A DNA stretch of 64,000 nucleotides. It comes from Sinimarinibacterium sp. NLF-5-8 (GTDB lineage: Bacteria > Pseudomonadota > Gammaproteobacteria > Nevskiales > Nevskiaceae). Location of the stretch: assembly GCF_010092425.1 (NCBI RefSeq), contig NZ_CP048030.1, positions 2,491,501-2,555,500 of the forward strand. Reading direction: 5' to 3'. The notes under the pieces are model-generated. The model saw only the letters and a list, made by a program, of their open reading frames with translations. It searched no databases and had not been told where the DNA came from. Both the position numbers and the translations under genes were made by a program. Shown here in pieces: positions 45,146 to 56,027 of the stretch (position 1 is the stretch's first letter; each line of letters opens with the position of its first letter).

Positions 45146-46189
45146 TTATCTTTGCGGAAACGGCACGTCCAATCCGCGCAGCCGCGCCTTGCGCCAGGCA
45201 TCGGGGGTTTGTCCGGTCCAGCGTTTAAAGGCGTGGATGAGGCTGGCGGGTTCGGCGTAGCCGAGCCGCTGGGCGACGTCTTCGAGCTTGAGATTGGCGG
45301 TGCTCAGGAGTTCTTCGGCCAGTGTTTGCCGCACTTCATCCACCAGTGTGCTGAACGCGGTGCCTTCGTCCTGCAAATGGCGGCGCAGCGTGCGCGCGCT
45401 GCGGTGCAGATCGGCGGCGATGGTGTCGATGCCGGGGATTTGTGCCGGCGTTTGCAGCAGGCGATTGCGTACCTCGGCGGCCAGGCCGCTGCGCTGGCGG
45501 CGCTGGGTCAACAGTTGCTGACATTGCAGCAGCGCCATGCGCGCGAGTTGCGGATTGGCCTGTGGCAGCGGCGCATCGGCATCGGCGGGATCAAAGCGCG
45601 CGGCATTGCGCGCGGCGTTGAACTGCGGGGTGATGCCGGTGATGCGTGTCCATTGGTCGGCGTAGTCGGGTGCATCGCCGCGCAAGGTCAGCGCGCGTAT
45701 CGGAATCCCGCCGGGGCGCAGTTCGCGCAGGATGTTGCAGCAGGCGGCCAGGTCGCGTTCCAGCAAAAACCGGCGCACGGCGGGCGGCAGGTGTTCATCG
45801 TGCAGCGTCACCCACAGGCCATCGGCGCTGTCGGTAAAGCGAAACTGTACGAAGGCGTAGCTCAAATCCATGAAGCGCGACACCCAATCGGCCACCGCGC
45901 GAAAGTTGGGGCTGGTGAGCAGCGCAAAGCCCCAGATGCCGTAGGCCGACAGCGGATAGCGCAGCCCGGCGCAAAGCCCCAGCGCCGGAATGTGACCCAG
46001 GTGCTTGACCAGATTGCCGACCAGTTGCAGCTCCTGGGCGGCGGTGATTTGCAGTTGCGGATCGTCCAGCGCCTTGGCGTGCAGGCCGCAGCCTTGCAAA
46101 CAAGGCTCGGCAGACAGGCCGTGCTCGGCGGCCAGTTGCAGCAGCAGTTGGGCGCTGACGGCCGTGCGGCGGGTGATCGGCGTATTCAT
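45146..46189 (-). CDS. AraC-family regulator with AraC-ligand (PF12625-type) N-terminal domain
   Basis: The 347-residue protein has an N-terminal domain resembling the arabinose-binding-like domain of OruR/ArgR-type AraC regulators (LQITAAQELQLVGNLVKHLGH, YGIWGFALLTSP) and a C-terminal double helix-turn-helix (IAADLHRSARTLRRHLQDEG, LKLEDVAQRLGYAEPASLIHAF). ATG 46189 is chosen; the frame extends 35 codons up. Divergent from the monooxygenase gene, its probable target. Confidence 0.92.
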   Translation of the reverse strand: MNTPITRRTAVSAQLLLQLAAEHGLSAEPCLQGCGLHAKALDDPQLQITAAQELQLVGNLVKHLGHIPALGLCAGLRYPLSAYGIWGFALLTSPNFRAVADWVSRFMDLSYAFVQFRFTDSADGLWVTLHDEHLPPAVRRFLLERDLAACCNILRELRPGGIPIRALTLRGDAPDYADQWTRITGITPQFNAARNAARFDPADADAPLPQANPQLARMALLQCQQLLTQRRQRSGLAAEVRNRLLQTPAQIPGIDTIAADLHRSARTLRRHLQDEGTAFSTLVDEVRQTLAEELLSTANLKLEDVAQRLGYAEPASLIHAFKRWTGQTPDAWRKARLRGLDVPFPQR

Positions 46190-46349
46190 GGTGAGCGCAG
46201 CGTAACGCTTCGGCGCGCCGGTGTCCGTTTTTATCAATCGGTTGTCCGCCGTCATCATGTTGCGGGCGCGGCAAGGCTGGCATGATGACGGCATCGGGTT
46301 TTTCGCTTTTGTGATGCCTGTCTAAATCAATATTTGAGGAGTGCAGTAC

Positions 46350-47843
46350 ATGGCCGACGGTAATTTTGTTCCCCCTTTGAAGGTCGCCATCATCGGCAGC
46401 GGTTTTGGCGGTTTGGGCATGGGTGTTTCGCTCAAAAAAGCCCGGATCGAGAACTTTGCGATCTTTGAAAAAGCCGATGATGTGGGCGGTACCTGGCGTG
46501 AAAACACCTATCCCGGCTGTGGCTGCGATGTGCCCTCGCACTTTTATTCGTTTTCGTTTGAGCGCGATTATCCGTGGCAGTGGCGCTACGCCAAGCAGCC
46601 GGAAATCTACGCCTACGCGCGCCATGTGGCCGAAAAATACGGGCTGCGACCCCATTTGCGCTTGGGCATGACGCTGCAATCCGCGCGCTTTGACGAGGCG
46701 CGCGCGCTGTGGCAGTTGCAGTTTGCCAATGGCGAGCAGGTGGAGGCCGAAACGCTGATCAGCGCCGTGGGGCAGTTGCATCAGCCGGCGTATCCCAACA
46801 TCCCAGGCCGTGAAAGCTTTGGCGGCGTGGCGATGCACTCGGCGCACTGGAATCACGACTTTGACTTGACCGGCAAAACCGTCGCCGTCATCGGCACCGG
46901 CGCCAGCGCCGTGCAGTTTGTGCCGGAAATTGCGCCCAAGGTGAAGCAGATGCATGTGTTTCAGCGCTCGCCGGGCTGGACTTTTCCCAAGGTCGATAGC
47001 CAGTTTTCAAAGGTGCAGCAATGGCTCATCGACCATATTCCTGGCGTGCGTGATCTGGATCGGCTGCGGATTTTTGGCATTACCGAGCTGCTGGCCGCTG
47101 CCTACAACGGCAATGCGGTGCTCGAAAAACTGGTGACTGCGGGGGCTAAGTTGCAGGCCAAGCGGCAGGTTAAAGACCCTGCACTGCGCGCCAAGCTCAC
47201 GCCCGACTTTGCCATTGGCTGCAAACGCATTTTGCTGACCAGCGCCTGGCTGCCGGCGCTGACGCGCGCCAATGTGGAGGTGGTGGATGACGGCATCAGC
47301 GAAATCACCGCAACCGGCGTGCGTACCGCCGATGGCACGCTGCGCGAGGTGGATGCGATCTTGTACGGCACCGGCTTCAAGGCCACGCAGTTTTTAACGC
47401 CGATGACGGTGATCGGTGCGGGCGGCGTCGAGCTGCACAGCACCTGGACGCACGGCGCCGATGCCTATTACGGCATGGCGGTGGCGGGTTTTCCCAACTT
47501 TTTTATGCTGTACGGGCCCAATACCAACGTCGGCTCCGGCTCCATCATCTTCATGCTTGAGCGCCAGCAGCGTTACATCACCCAACTGCTGCAAGCGCGC
47601 GCGCGCAATGACTGGGCCACGCTGGAGGTCAAGGCCGAGGTGCAAAAAGCCTATGCCGATGAAATGCAGCGTCGCAGCCAAGGCACCACCTACAGCAGCA
47701 ACTGCCAGAGCTGGTACAAAACCGCCGAGGGTCGCAACACCAACAACTGGGTGGGTTCGCAAATGGAGTTTGCGCGGCGGCTGAAAAAACCCGATCTGGC
47801 GGATTACGTTTATGTGCGCCGCCCGGCGGCGGTGGCAGCATGA
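46350..47843 (+). CDS. Flavin-containing monooxygenase, Baeyer-Villiger type
   Basis: The 497-residue protein has an FAD-binding GSGFGG (16-21), the NADPH-binding GTGASAVQ and, at 157-167, the Baeyer-Villiger fingerprint FxGxxxHxxxW. Such enzymes insert oxygen next to a ketone carbonyl; relatives act on cyclic or long-chain ketones and steroids. The ATG is preceded by TGAGGAG. It overlaps the acetoacetate-decarboxylase-like gene by four bases, and a divergent AraC gene likely controls both. Substrate not determined. Confidence 0.92.
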   Translation: MADGNFVPPLKVAIIGSGFGGLGMGVSLKKARIENFAIFEKADDVGGTWRENTYPGCGCDVPSHFYSFSFERDYPWQWRYAKQPEIYAYARHVAEKYGLRPHLRLGMTLQSARFDEARALWQLQFANGEQVEAETLISAVGQLHQPAYPNIPGRESFGGVAMHSAHWNHDFDLTGKTVAVIGTGASAVQFVPEIAPKVKQMHVFQRSPGWTFPKVDSQFSKVQQWLIDHIPGVRDLDRLRIFGITELLAAAYNGNAVLEKLVTAGAKLQAKRQVKDPALRAKLTPDFAIGCKRILLTSAWLPALTRANVEVVDDGISEITATGVRTADGTLREVDAILYGTGFKATQFLTPMTVIGAGGVELHSTWTHGADAYYGMAVAGFPNFFMLYGPNTNVGSGSIIFMLERQQRYITQLLQARARNDWATLEVKAEVQKAYADEMQRRSQGTTYSSNCQSWYKTAEGRNTNNWVGSQMEFARRLKKPDLADYVYVRRPAAVAA

Positions 47844-48508
47844 GTGGCGGTCTGCGCGCGCCGGCACCGTGGCATTTGGACGGACGCGGCTACATCAGCC
47901 TGCTCAAGTTTGACGATGCGCGCGCGCAAGATGCGTTTTTGCCTGAAAGCCTGCGCGGGCGGCGGCTGACTTCGCCTTATGCGTGGATGATGTTCGTGGA
48001 CTACGCCAGCTCCAATGTCGGCCCCTATCACGAACTGCTGTTCATTCCCGGCCAATTCCCGTTTGCCGATGGCCAGTGGCATCTGTCGATCAGCCGGATT
48101 TTGGTGTCGTCGCAAGACAGCGTGGATAACGGCCAGCGCAACTGGGGCATTCCCAAGGAGCGCGCCGAGTTTGACGTGGACTATGGGCAGGGCGGCATCG
48201 ACCGCGTGCGCGTGCAGCAAAACGGGCAAATGCTGGCGGAGCTGGACTATCGCAACGTACCGATTCCACTGCCGTTTTCCACTCGCATGATTCCGCAAAG
48301 CTGGCGCACGCTGGGGCAGCATCGGGACGGTCAAACCTATATTTACCGCCCCAGCGCGCGCGGCTGGATGCGTCCGGCAACGCTGCTGCGCGCGCGCAGC
48401 AATCCGGCTTTGTTTGTTGATCTGGCGCGCGCGCACTCGCCGCTGTCGGTCAAGGTCAGCGACTTTTCAATGGTGTTTCCGCTGGCGCAGGTTTTGGATG
48501 GCATCTGA
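47840..48508 (+). CDS. Acetoacetate decarboxylase-like protein
   Basis: The 222-residue protein belongs to the acetoacetate-decarboxylase superfamily: the segments SSNVGPYHELLFIPG and SQDSVDNGQRNWGIPKERAEF are characteristic of a subgroup of unknown activity. The catalytic Lys of classic decarboxylase is not obvious, but KERA provides a candidate. It overlaps the monooxygenase stop and likely handles the next step or a side product of that pathway. Confidence 0.75.
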   Translation: MSGGLRAPAPWHLDGRGYISLLKFDDARAQDAFLPESLRGRRLTSPYAWMMFVDYASSNVGPYHELLFIPGQFPFADGQWHLSISRILVSSQDSVDNGQRNWGIPKERAEFDVDYGQGGIDRVRVQQNGQMLAELDYRNVPIPLPFSTRMIPQSWRTLGQHRDGQTYIYRPSARGWMRPATLLRARSNPALFVDLARAHSPLSVKVSDFSMVFPLAQVLDGI

Positions 48509-48571
48509 ATGGACGCGATGACGGGCGCGCGCGGTCACAAGTGCGGCTGAGCGCAAAGCCTTTCAAAACTC

Positions 48572-48621
48572 AAAAACCCGTGCCGTGCGCGTGATGTGAA
48601 CGCGCGCGGCACGGGTTTTTT
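48572..48621. terminator. Bidirectional terminator between the ADC-like gene and glnA
   Basis: An AAAAACCCGTGCCG arm pairs with CGGCACGGGTTTTT, with an inner GCGCG/CGCGC extension around a short loop. The flanking A and T tracts serve both strands. It lies between convergent genes. Confidence 0.88.
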
Positions 48622-48648
48622 GTGCCTGCAAAAGCAGTGACTGCGCCG

Positions 48649-50058
<1,410 letters not shown>

Positions 50059-50189
50059 AAAGGGCTCCGGGAGACGAGGGTGCGGGCAGTCGGCAGGGCT
50101 TGGCAAACACCATCCGAGCCTTGCCCAGGCGCGCGCGTTTGCCGCAGGAACGCGCGCGCCGGGAAAGGGGCGCTATGGTAGCGGATCGG

Positions 50190-50852
50190 CTAGCTTGCTG
50201 AATACGCAGTAAGGATTTTGTCGCAGGTTTCGGCGTGGTGTCTGAGCACATCTTCGGCGCCGATGACGGTCAGTCCGAGGTTTTTGAGCCGGCCATCATC
50301 CAGGCCATAAATCCAGCCGTGAACCGACAGCGATTGCCCGCGCTTCCATGCGTCTTCGACCACCGTGGTCTGGCAAACGTGCAGCACCTGTTCAACCACA
50401 TTGAGTTCGCACAGGCAGTGATAGCGCTGATGTTCATCCTTGATCGCTGCCAGGCGCTGGGAGTAGCGATCGGCAACGTCGCGCACATGGCGGATCCAGT
50501 TGTCGGCCACGCCGATGCGATCTCCGCGCAGCGCCGCGCCAACGCCGCCGCAGCCATAGTGACCGACGACGATGATGTGCGGCACTTGCAGTGCATCGAT
50601 GGCGTATTGCATCACCGACAGGCAGTTCAGATCGGATTGCACGACGACGTTGGCCACGTTGCGATGGACAAAGACATCGCCCGGTGCCAGTCCGAGGATT
50701 TCGTTGGCCGGCACGCGCGCGTCCGAGCAGCCGATCCATAAATAGCCGGGCTTCTGATCCTTGGAAAGATCGTGGAAGTATTCGGCGTTTTCGGCAATGC
50801 GTTTGGCGGCCCAGGCGGCATTGCTGCTGAAAAGGTGATTGAGTCTGTTCAT
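50190..50852 (-). CDS. can: Beta-class carbonic anhydrase
   Basis: It hydrates CO2 to bicarbonate. The 220-residue protein has the zinc ligands Cys42, Asp44, His98 and Cys101 (CSDAR and GHYGCGG), with spacing and positions identical to E. coli Can. FVHRNVANVV and LNVVEQVLHVCQT are further family markers. ATG 50852 is chosen; the frame runs 28 codons farther up. It lies 131 bp upstream of glnA on the same strand, probably separately transcribed. Confidence 0.95.
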   Translation of the reverse strand: MNRLNHLFSSNAAWAAKRIAENAEYFHDLSKDQKPGYLWIGCSDARVPANEILGLAPGDVFVHRNVANVVVQSDLNCLSVMQYAIDALQVPHIIVVGHYGCGGVGAALRGDRIGVADNWIRHVRDVADRYSQRLAAIKDEHQRYHCLCELNVVEQVLHVCQTTVVEDAWKRGQSLSVHGWIYGLDDGRLKNLGLTVIGAEDVLRHHAETCDKILTAYSAS

Positions 50853-51002
50853 GGTGGGCGCAACTATACGCTTCTCCAAACCGGGGTAAAACCTGATTTG
50901 AGGGCGTGCCTGCGATGCAGGCCTGATTGTGGACAAGCAGGGGCAGGCGGCCGTTTTCAGCCGCGCGGGCTGCGGTTTTGGGTGCCATAAATCGCCTTTG
51001 GC

Positions 51003-51008
51003 TATACT
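51003..51008 (+). promoter_or_regulatory. Probable -10 box of glyQ
   Basis: TATACT at 51003-51008 lies 32 bases before the glyQ ATG. A -35 candidate (TTGGGT at 50978-50983) is 19 bases upstream and weak. No T-box leader is apparent, as expected for a proteobacterium. Confidence 0.35.
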
Positions 51009-51040
51009 TTGCCGCCCGTTTTCGACCCTTGGCGCAGCGC

Positions 51041-51943
51041 ATGACTTTTCAGGATTTGATCTTAAAGCTTCAAGCCTTCTGGGCAGCGCAGGGCTGCACG
51101 CTGGTGCAACCGATGGACATGGAAATGGGCGCGGGCACCTTTCACTGGGCCACGGTGTTGCGTGCGGTGGGGCCGGAGCCGTGGAACACCGCTTATGTCC
51201 AGCCCAGCCGCCGTCCTACCGATGGCCGCTACGGTGAAAATCCCAATCGCTTGCAGCATTACTACCAATTTCAGGTATTGCTCAAACCGTCGCCGCCGAA
51301 CATCCAGGCACTGTATCTGGAGTCGCTGAAAATGCTCGGCTTTGATCCGCTGACGCACGATATCCGCTTTGTTGAAGACAACTGGGAGTCGCCCACACTC
51401 GGCGCCTGGGGGCTGGGTTGGGAGGTCTGGCTCAACGGCATGGAAGTCACCCAGTTCACCTACTTTCAGCAAGTTGGCGGCTTGGAATGCAAGCCGGTGG
51501 CCGGGGAGATCACCTACGGCCTGGAACGGCTGGCGATGTATATCCAAAAGGTTGAATCGGTGTATGACCTGGTGTGGTCGGATACCGGCGGCCGCGTGGT
51601 GACGTATGGCGACGTGTATCACCAAAACGAAGTGGAGCAGTCCACCTACAACTTTGAGTGTGCCGACACCGCCATGCTGTTTGAGCGCTTCAACACCTGC
51701 GAGGCCGAATGTATGCGCCTGCTGGAGCGTGAAAAACCGCTGCCGTTGCCCGCCTATGAGCGCATGGTCAACTGCTCTCACGCATTCAACCTGCTGGACG
51801 CGCGCGGTGCGATTTCGGTCACCGAACGCCAAGCCTACATTTTGCGAGTGCGCACTTTGGCGCGCGCGGTTTGTGAGGCGTACTACCAAGCGCGCGAGGC
51901 GCTCGGCTTTCCGATGCTGGCGCGCGCGCCAGACGCTGCGTAA
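51041..51943 (+). CDS. glyQ: Glycyl-tRNA synthetase alpha subunit
   Basis: It forms the catalytic half of the alpha2beta2 glycyl-tRNA synthetase. The 300-residue protein has the class II motifs: [36 protein letters not shown] (motif 2 region) and [19 protein letters not shown] (motif 3). ATG 51041 is the family start; the frame extends 38 codons up without homology. glyS follows after 64 bp. Confidence 0.97.
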   Translation: MTFQDLILKLQAFWAAQGCTLVQPMDMEMGAGTFHWATVLRAVGPEPWNTAYVQPSRRPTDGRYGENPNRLQHYYQFQVLLKPSPPNIQALYLESLKMLGFDPLTHDIRFVEDNWESPTLGAWGLGWEVWLNGMEVTQFTYFQQVGGLECKPVAGEITYGLERLAMYIQKVESVYDLVWSDTGGRVVTYGDVYHQNEVEQSTYNFECADTAMLFERFNTCEAECMRLLEREKPLPLPAYERMVNCSHAFNLLDARGAISVTERQAYILRVRTLARAVCEAYYQAREALGFPMLARAPDAA

Positions 51944-52007
51944 TTGATTTTTAGACTTTTAATTTTGCCGCGCGCGCTGCGCACGGCCCTTTGAGCTGTC
52001 AACCGCC

Positions 52008-54074
52008 ATGTCATCCGCCCTGTTGCTTGAAATCGGAACCGAAGATCTCCCCGCCCGCTATGTGCTGCCGCTGGCCGACGCCCTGCTGCGGGGAATCAGT
52101 GAAGGCTTCACGCGACGCGGCATTGGTTTTTCTGGCGCGCGCCGCCTGGCCACGCCACGCCGCCTGGCGCTGGTGATGGAGGCGGTGGACGCGCGCCAAA
52201 GCGATCAGGTGATCGAACGCCTGGGGCCGTCACTCAAAGCCGCGCTCAAAGATGGCGCGCCCACCCCTGCTGCGCTGGGCTTTGCCCGTTCTTGCGGAGT
52301 GGACTTTGCCGCGCTGGGCGAAAAAGACGGCAAGCTGCATTTTTCGGCCCAACAGCCTGGCCAGCCGACCGCCGATTTGCTGCCGCAAATCTTTGAAGAA
52401 GCGCTCAAACAAATGGACGCACTGGTGCCCAAGCGGATGCGCTGGGGCGATGGCGACATCACCTTTGTGCGCCCGGTGCAGTGGCTCACCTGTTTACTCG
52501 GTGAAAACGTGGTGCCGCTGACCGCGTTTGGTCTGACCGCCGATCGCATCACCTACGGCCACCGCTTTCATGCCCCGCAAGCTATCACCCTGCGCGCGCC
52601 AGCCGAGTACGAAACCGCGCTGCGCAATGCCAAGGTCTGGGCCGATGCCGACAGCCGCACCGCCGAAGTCAAACGCCAAATCCAGGCCGAGGCGCAAAAA
52701 CTTGGCGGCCATGTGCGCATGACCGAATCGCTGGTGGAAGAAGTCAGCGCCCTGGTGGAATGGCCGGTGGCGATTGTGGGACGCTTTGAATCCACCTTTT
52801 TGCAACTGCCGCCAGAGGTCATCGTTGCCACGGTTGAAACCAACCAGCGCTATTTCACCGTGTTTGAAGACGCCGCCCAAACCAGGCTCACCAACGCCTT
52901 CATCACGCTGGCCAATGTGGAGTCGCGCGATGTCAGCCAAATCATCAGCGGCAACGAGCGCGTGGTACGCCCGCGCCTGTCAGACGCGCTGTTTTTCTGG
53001 CAACAAGACCGCCGCCGCGCGCTGGCGGACTACGCCGAAAACGCCGAAAACGTCACCTACCAACGCGATCTGGGCAGCCTTGCCGCGCGGGTGACGCGCC
53101 TCACCGCACTGGCGCAAACGCTGGCGCAAGACCTCGGCGCCAACGCCGAGGCCAGCGCGCGCGCCGCCGCCCTGTGCAAATGCGATCTCAGCACCGCGAT
53201 GGTGGGCGAGTTCCCCGAACTGCAAGGGATCATGGGCGGCTACTACGCCGCTGCCGACGGTGAAACCGAAGCCGTTGCCCAGGCCATCCGCGAACACTAT
53301 TTGCCCACCCAGCACGGCACCCCAATTCCCGCCAGTGCCAGCGGGCAAATCGTCGCCCTGGCCGACAAGCTCGACGCGCTGGCCGGCATCTTCGCCATCG
53401 GGCAAAAACCCACCGCCAGCAAAGACCCCTTTGCGCTGCGCCGCGCCGCCCTGGGCGTGCTGCGCATCAGCATCGAAGGCGAGTGGGCGCTGGACGTGCG
53501 CCGCGCCCTGCAACACGCCCTGCAAGCCCAGCCCACCGGTGCGCGCGATGCCGCCACGCTGGATGCGCTGGTCGAGTTCGTCATGGAACGCCTGCGCGCG
53601 CATCTGGTGGGCAGCAGTGTGGACAACCGCGCGGTCAGCGTTGAAGTGTTCGAGTCGGTCAAGGCGCTGGGCATCACCGCGCCGCTGGATTTTGTGCAAC
53701 GCCTGCACGCCGTCCATGCGTTCATCAACCTGCCGGATTCCGCCAACCTCGCCGCCGCCAACAAACGCATCCACAATCTGCTCAAGCAAGCCGGTGACGT
53801 GGGCGAGGCGGTTGACCCGCAACGCTTCACCGACGACGCCGAGCGCGCGCTGTTTGCCAAACTCAGCGAACTGGAAGCGGCCAACGCCGCCCTCAGCGAC
53901 TACTGGCAAATGCTCAACACCCTCGGCGCCCTGCGCGCGCCGGTTGATGCTTTCTTTGAGCACGTCATGGTCAACGACCCCGACACCGCGATTCGCAACA
54001 ACCGCCTGGCACTGCTCAAGCGCCTGGAAGCCCTGTGCTGCTCGGTGGCGGATCTGTCGCAACTGCCGGGATAG
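52008..54074 (+). CDS. glyS: Glycyl-tRNA synthetase beta subunit
   Basis: The 688-residue beta subunit binds the tRNA. It begins LLLEIGTEDLPARYVLPLADAL and has VPKRMRWGDGDITFVRPVQW, ETNQRYFTVFE and QGIMGGYYA, all strongly conserved. An HD-like and anticodon-binding region forms the C-terminal half. Length is normal. glyQ-glyS is an operon; folB converges on its 3' end after a 99-bp spacer. Confidence 0.97.
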   Translation: MSSALLLEIGTEDLPARYVLPLADALLRGISEGFTRRGIGFSGARRLATPRRLALVMEAVDARQSDQVIERLGPSLKAALKDGAPTPAALGFARSCGVDFAALGEKDGKLHFSAQQPGQPTADLLPQIFEEALKQMDALVPKRMRWGDGDITFVRPVQWLTCLLGENVVPLTAFGLTADRITYGHRFHAPQAITLRAPAEYETALRNAKVWADADSRTAEVKRQIQAEAQKLGGHVRMTESLVEEVSALVEWPVAIVGRFESTFLQLPPEVIVATVETNQRYFTVFEDAAQTRLTNAFITLANVESRDVSQIISGNERVVRPRLSDALFFWQQDRRRALADYAENAENVTYQRDLGSLAARVTRLTALAQTLAQDLGANAEASARAAALCKCDLSTAMVGEFPELQGIMGGYYAAADGETEAVAQAIREHYLPTQHGTPIPASASGQIVALADKLDALAGIFAIGQKPTASKDPFALRRAALGVLRISIEGEWALDVRRALQHALQAQPTGARDAATLDALVEFVMERLRAHLVGSSVDNRAVSVEVFESVKALGITAPLDFVQRLHAVHAFINLPDSANLAAANKRIHNLLKQAGDVGEAVDPQRFTDDAERALFAKLSELEAANAALSDYWQMLNTLGALRAPVDAFFEHVMVNDPDTAIRNNRLALLKRLEALCCSVADLSQLPG

Positions 54075-54173
54075 CGCGCGCAAACCTCACCGCCGTCATC
54101 CGTGAGTAGGCTAAAACCTAGCGAGGCGTATCCACAAGGTTTTGGGTATAACGGCTGCTCTGGCGTGCACGGT

Positions 54174-54533
54174 TCAGCGCAGTTTGCGTTGGCGCTGGAT
54201 TTTGACGCCGACGCTTTGCGTCCCCGGCACCGCGCCGGGTTTGTGGACGGTGAGGCGCAGTGCGTGGGTGGGGAATTGCTCAAACAGCGCCTCGGCAATG
54301 GCTTCGGCCAAGGTTTCGAGCAGCTTGGGTTGGCGTGTTTCGGCGATTTGCGTGATGACTTTGGCCACGGCGGCGTAGTCAATCGCGTGGTTGACGTCGT
54401 CGCCTTCGATGGCGGCGGCAAAGTCGGTGTCCAGTTCCAGATCGATCAGCAGCGGGCGCGGCAGTTGGCGTTCCCAGTCGAATACGCCGATGGTGGTGGT
54501 GACGCGCAGGCCGTTGATAAAAACCGTATCCAT
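54174..54533 (-). CDS. folB: Dihydroneopterin aldolase
   Basis: FolB converts dihydroneopterin to 6-hydroxymethyl-dihydropterin in folate synthesis. The 119-residue protein begins MDTVFINGLRVTTTIGVFDWERQ (residues 1-23) and has AIDYAAVAKVI, the catalytic-glutamate helix KLLETLAEAIAEAL and HKPGAVPGTQSVGV. The ATG at 54533 lies ten bases after the tsaD stop, so the two genes are co-transcribed; upstream in-frame codons fall within tsaD. Confidence 0.93.
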   Translation of the reverse strand: MDTVFINGLRVTTTIGVFDWERQLPRPLLIDLELDTDFAAAIEGDDVNHAIDYAAVAKVITQIAETRQPKLLETLAEAIAEALFEQFPTHALRLTVHKPGAVPGTQSVGVKIQRQRKLR

Positions 54534-54543
54534 ATCCAATCCT

Positions 54544-55578
54544 TTACGCCGCGCGCGGGGCGCTGAGTTGATCCAGTGGCCAGCGCGGGGTGGTGAACAG
54601 TTTGCTGCCGGGGGCGATGCCGTCATGGCGGCGCACCCAGCCGGTGAAGGCGACCATGGCGGCGTTGTCGGTGCAAAACGCATGGCGCGGAAAGTGCAGG
54701 GCAAAGCCTTGTTGTTCGGCGCGCGCGCGCAGTTTTTCGCGCAGGCGCTGGTTGGCGCCGACGCCACCGGCGACAACAACGCGATTCAAATCAGCCGCTT
54801 GCAGCGCGCGCGTGACTTTAATGACCAAGGTGTCCGTCACTGCTTCTTCAAAGCCGCGCGCCAGGTCGGCGCGGGTTTGCGCGTCGGCGTCTTTGGGCAG
54901 GGCGGTGAGCACGGCGGTTTTGAGGCCGCTGAAGCTGAAATCCAGCCCCGGACGGTCGGTCATCGGGCGGGGAAACTTGAAGATGCCGTCGTGTCCGCTT
55001 TGCGCGAGTTTGGCCAGTTCGGGGCCGCCGGGGTAGGGCAGGCCGAGCAGTTTGGCGGTTTTGTCAAAGGCTTCGCCGACCGCGTCATCCAGGCTTTCGC
55101 CGAGCAGTTGGTATTGGCCAAAGCCACGCACGGCGACGAGCAGGGTATGGCCGCCGGACACCAGCAGCGCCAAAAACGGGAATTGCGGCGCGGGGTCTTC
55201 GAGCATCGGTGCGAGCAAATGCGCTTCCATGTGGTGTACGGCAATCAGCGGCTTGTCCAGCGCGGTGGCAATGCCGGCAGCGACCGAGGCGCCGACCATC
55301 AGTGCACCGATGAGGCCGGGGCCGGCGGTGTAGGCAATGCCACCAAGGTCTTGCGCGCGCACGTTGGCCTCGTCCAAAGCCTTGCGAATCAAGGGATTGA
55401 TGCGGGCAACGTGATCGCGCGAGGCCAGTTCAGGCACCACGCCGCCGTATTCGGCGTGCAGGCGGATCTGGCTGTGCAGGGTGTGCGAGAGCAGGCCGCG
55501 CGCGCCGCTGTAGACGGCGGCGGCGGTTTCGTCGCAGGAGGATTCGATGCCTAGAATCGGCAGGTCTGGATTGTGCAT
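54544..55578 (-). CDS. tsaD: tRNA N6-adenosine threonylcarbamoyltransferase TsaD
   Basis: TsaD transfers the threonylcarbamoyl group from TC-AMP to A37 of tRNA, together with TsaB/TsaE; tsaC at 22082 supplies TC-AMP. The 344-residue protein begins [14 protein letters not shown] and has the metal-binding [15 protein letters not shown] and [14 protein letters not shown] 55578 is the family start. It is divergent from rpsU, a widely conserved arrangement. Confidence 0.96.
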   Translation of the reverse strand: MHNPDLPILGIESSCDETAAAVYSGARGLLSHTLHSQIRLHAEYGGVVPELASRDHVARINPLIRKALDEANVRAQDLGGIAYTAGPGLIGALMVGASVAAGIATALDKPLIAVHHMEAHLLAPMLEDPAPQFPFLALLVSGGHTLLVAVRGFGQYQLLGESLDDAVGEAFDKTAKLLGLPYPGGPELAKLAQSGHDGIFKFPRPMTDRPGLDFSFSGLKTAVLTALPKDADAQTRADLARGFEEAVTDTLVIKVTRALQAADLNRVVVAGGVGANQRLREKLRARAEQQGFALHFPRHAFCTDNAAMVAFTGWVRRHDGIAPGSKLFTTPRWPLDQLSAPRAA

Positions 55579-55613
55579 GGGTTTATTGTAAGCGCGCGCG
55601 TTGCGCCGTGGGA

Positions 55614-55642
55614 TTGCACAGTCTGGCAACAGCCGCTAGAAT
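55614..55642 (+). promoter_or_regulatory. Sigma-70 promoter of rpsU
   Basis: TTGCAC (55614-55619) and TAGAAT (55637-55642) are 17 bases apart, a strong housekeeping promoter about 58 bases before the rpsU ATG. A small GGGGCAAAGCCCC hairpin lies in the 5' leader (55657-55669). Confidence 0.7.
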
Positions 55643-55699
55643 CTCGACCCTTTTTTGGGGCAAAGCCCCCAGTTCCTTGAGAATAGCGAGTAAGTTTTT

Positions 55700-55915
55700 A
55701 TGCCATCAGTACGCGTCCGTGATAACGAGCCATTTGAAGTTGCCGTGCGTCGTTTTAAGCGCACCTGTGAAAAAGCAGGCGTGCTGACGGATCTGCGCAA
55801 GCATGAGTATTTTGAAAAGCCCAGCCAGGAGCGCAAGCGCAAGCGCGCGGCTGCGGTCAAGCGTCAAGCCAAGAAGGTTCAGCGCGAGTCGAATCGTCGG
55901 ATTCGCTTGTACTGA
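55700..55915 (+). CDS. rpsU: 30S ribosomal protein S21
   Basis: The 71-residue basic protein starts [20 protein letters not shown] and ends in a Lys/Arg-rich tail, as in all gammaproteobacterial S21. It heads the macromolecular-synthesis operon (rpsU-dnaG-rpoD), which here includes yqeY. The strong promoter and a downstream attenuator-like terminator explain how S21 can be made in excess over primase. Confidence 0.97.
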   Translation: MPSVRVRDNEPFEVAVRRFKRTCEKAGVLTDLRKHEYFEKPSQERKRKRAAAVKRQAKKVQRESNRRIRLY

Positions 55916-55965
55916 TCACGCGGCGTGCCTTGTCGCACGCGCGTTTGTTTCTCGCATTACACAGA

Positions 55966-55996
55966 AGTGCGGCTCTTTGAGGCCGCATTTTGTGTT
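55966..55996 (+). terminator. Terminator/attenuator between rpsU and yqeY
   Basis: TGCGGC (55968-55973) pairs with GCCGCA (55982-55987) across an 8-base loop, followed by TTTTGTGTT. It mirrors the known partial terminator between rpsU and dnaG in E. coli, and would reduce read-through into dnaG. Confidence 0.6.
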
Positions 55997-56027
55997 GCCC
56001 GAAGAATTGTGATGATTGGAGTAGCTC

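Noticed and set aside
45152-46285. 377-codon plus-strand open frame opposite the AraC gene
   Set aside because: Its translation has no recognisable domain, and the minus strand has a complete AraC protein.
50059-50189. Sigma-54 promoter for glnA
   Set aside because: A GG...GC pair near 50120 has nine rather than ten bases between, and the flanking consensus is poor.
50853-51040. T-box leader for glyQS
   Set aside because: No specifier-loop or T-box sequence; such leaders are not expected in proteobacteria.
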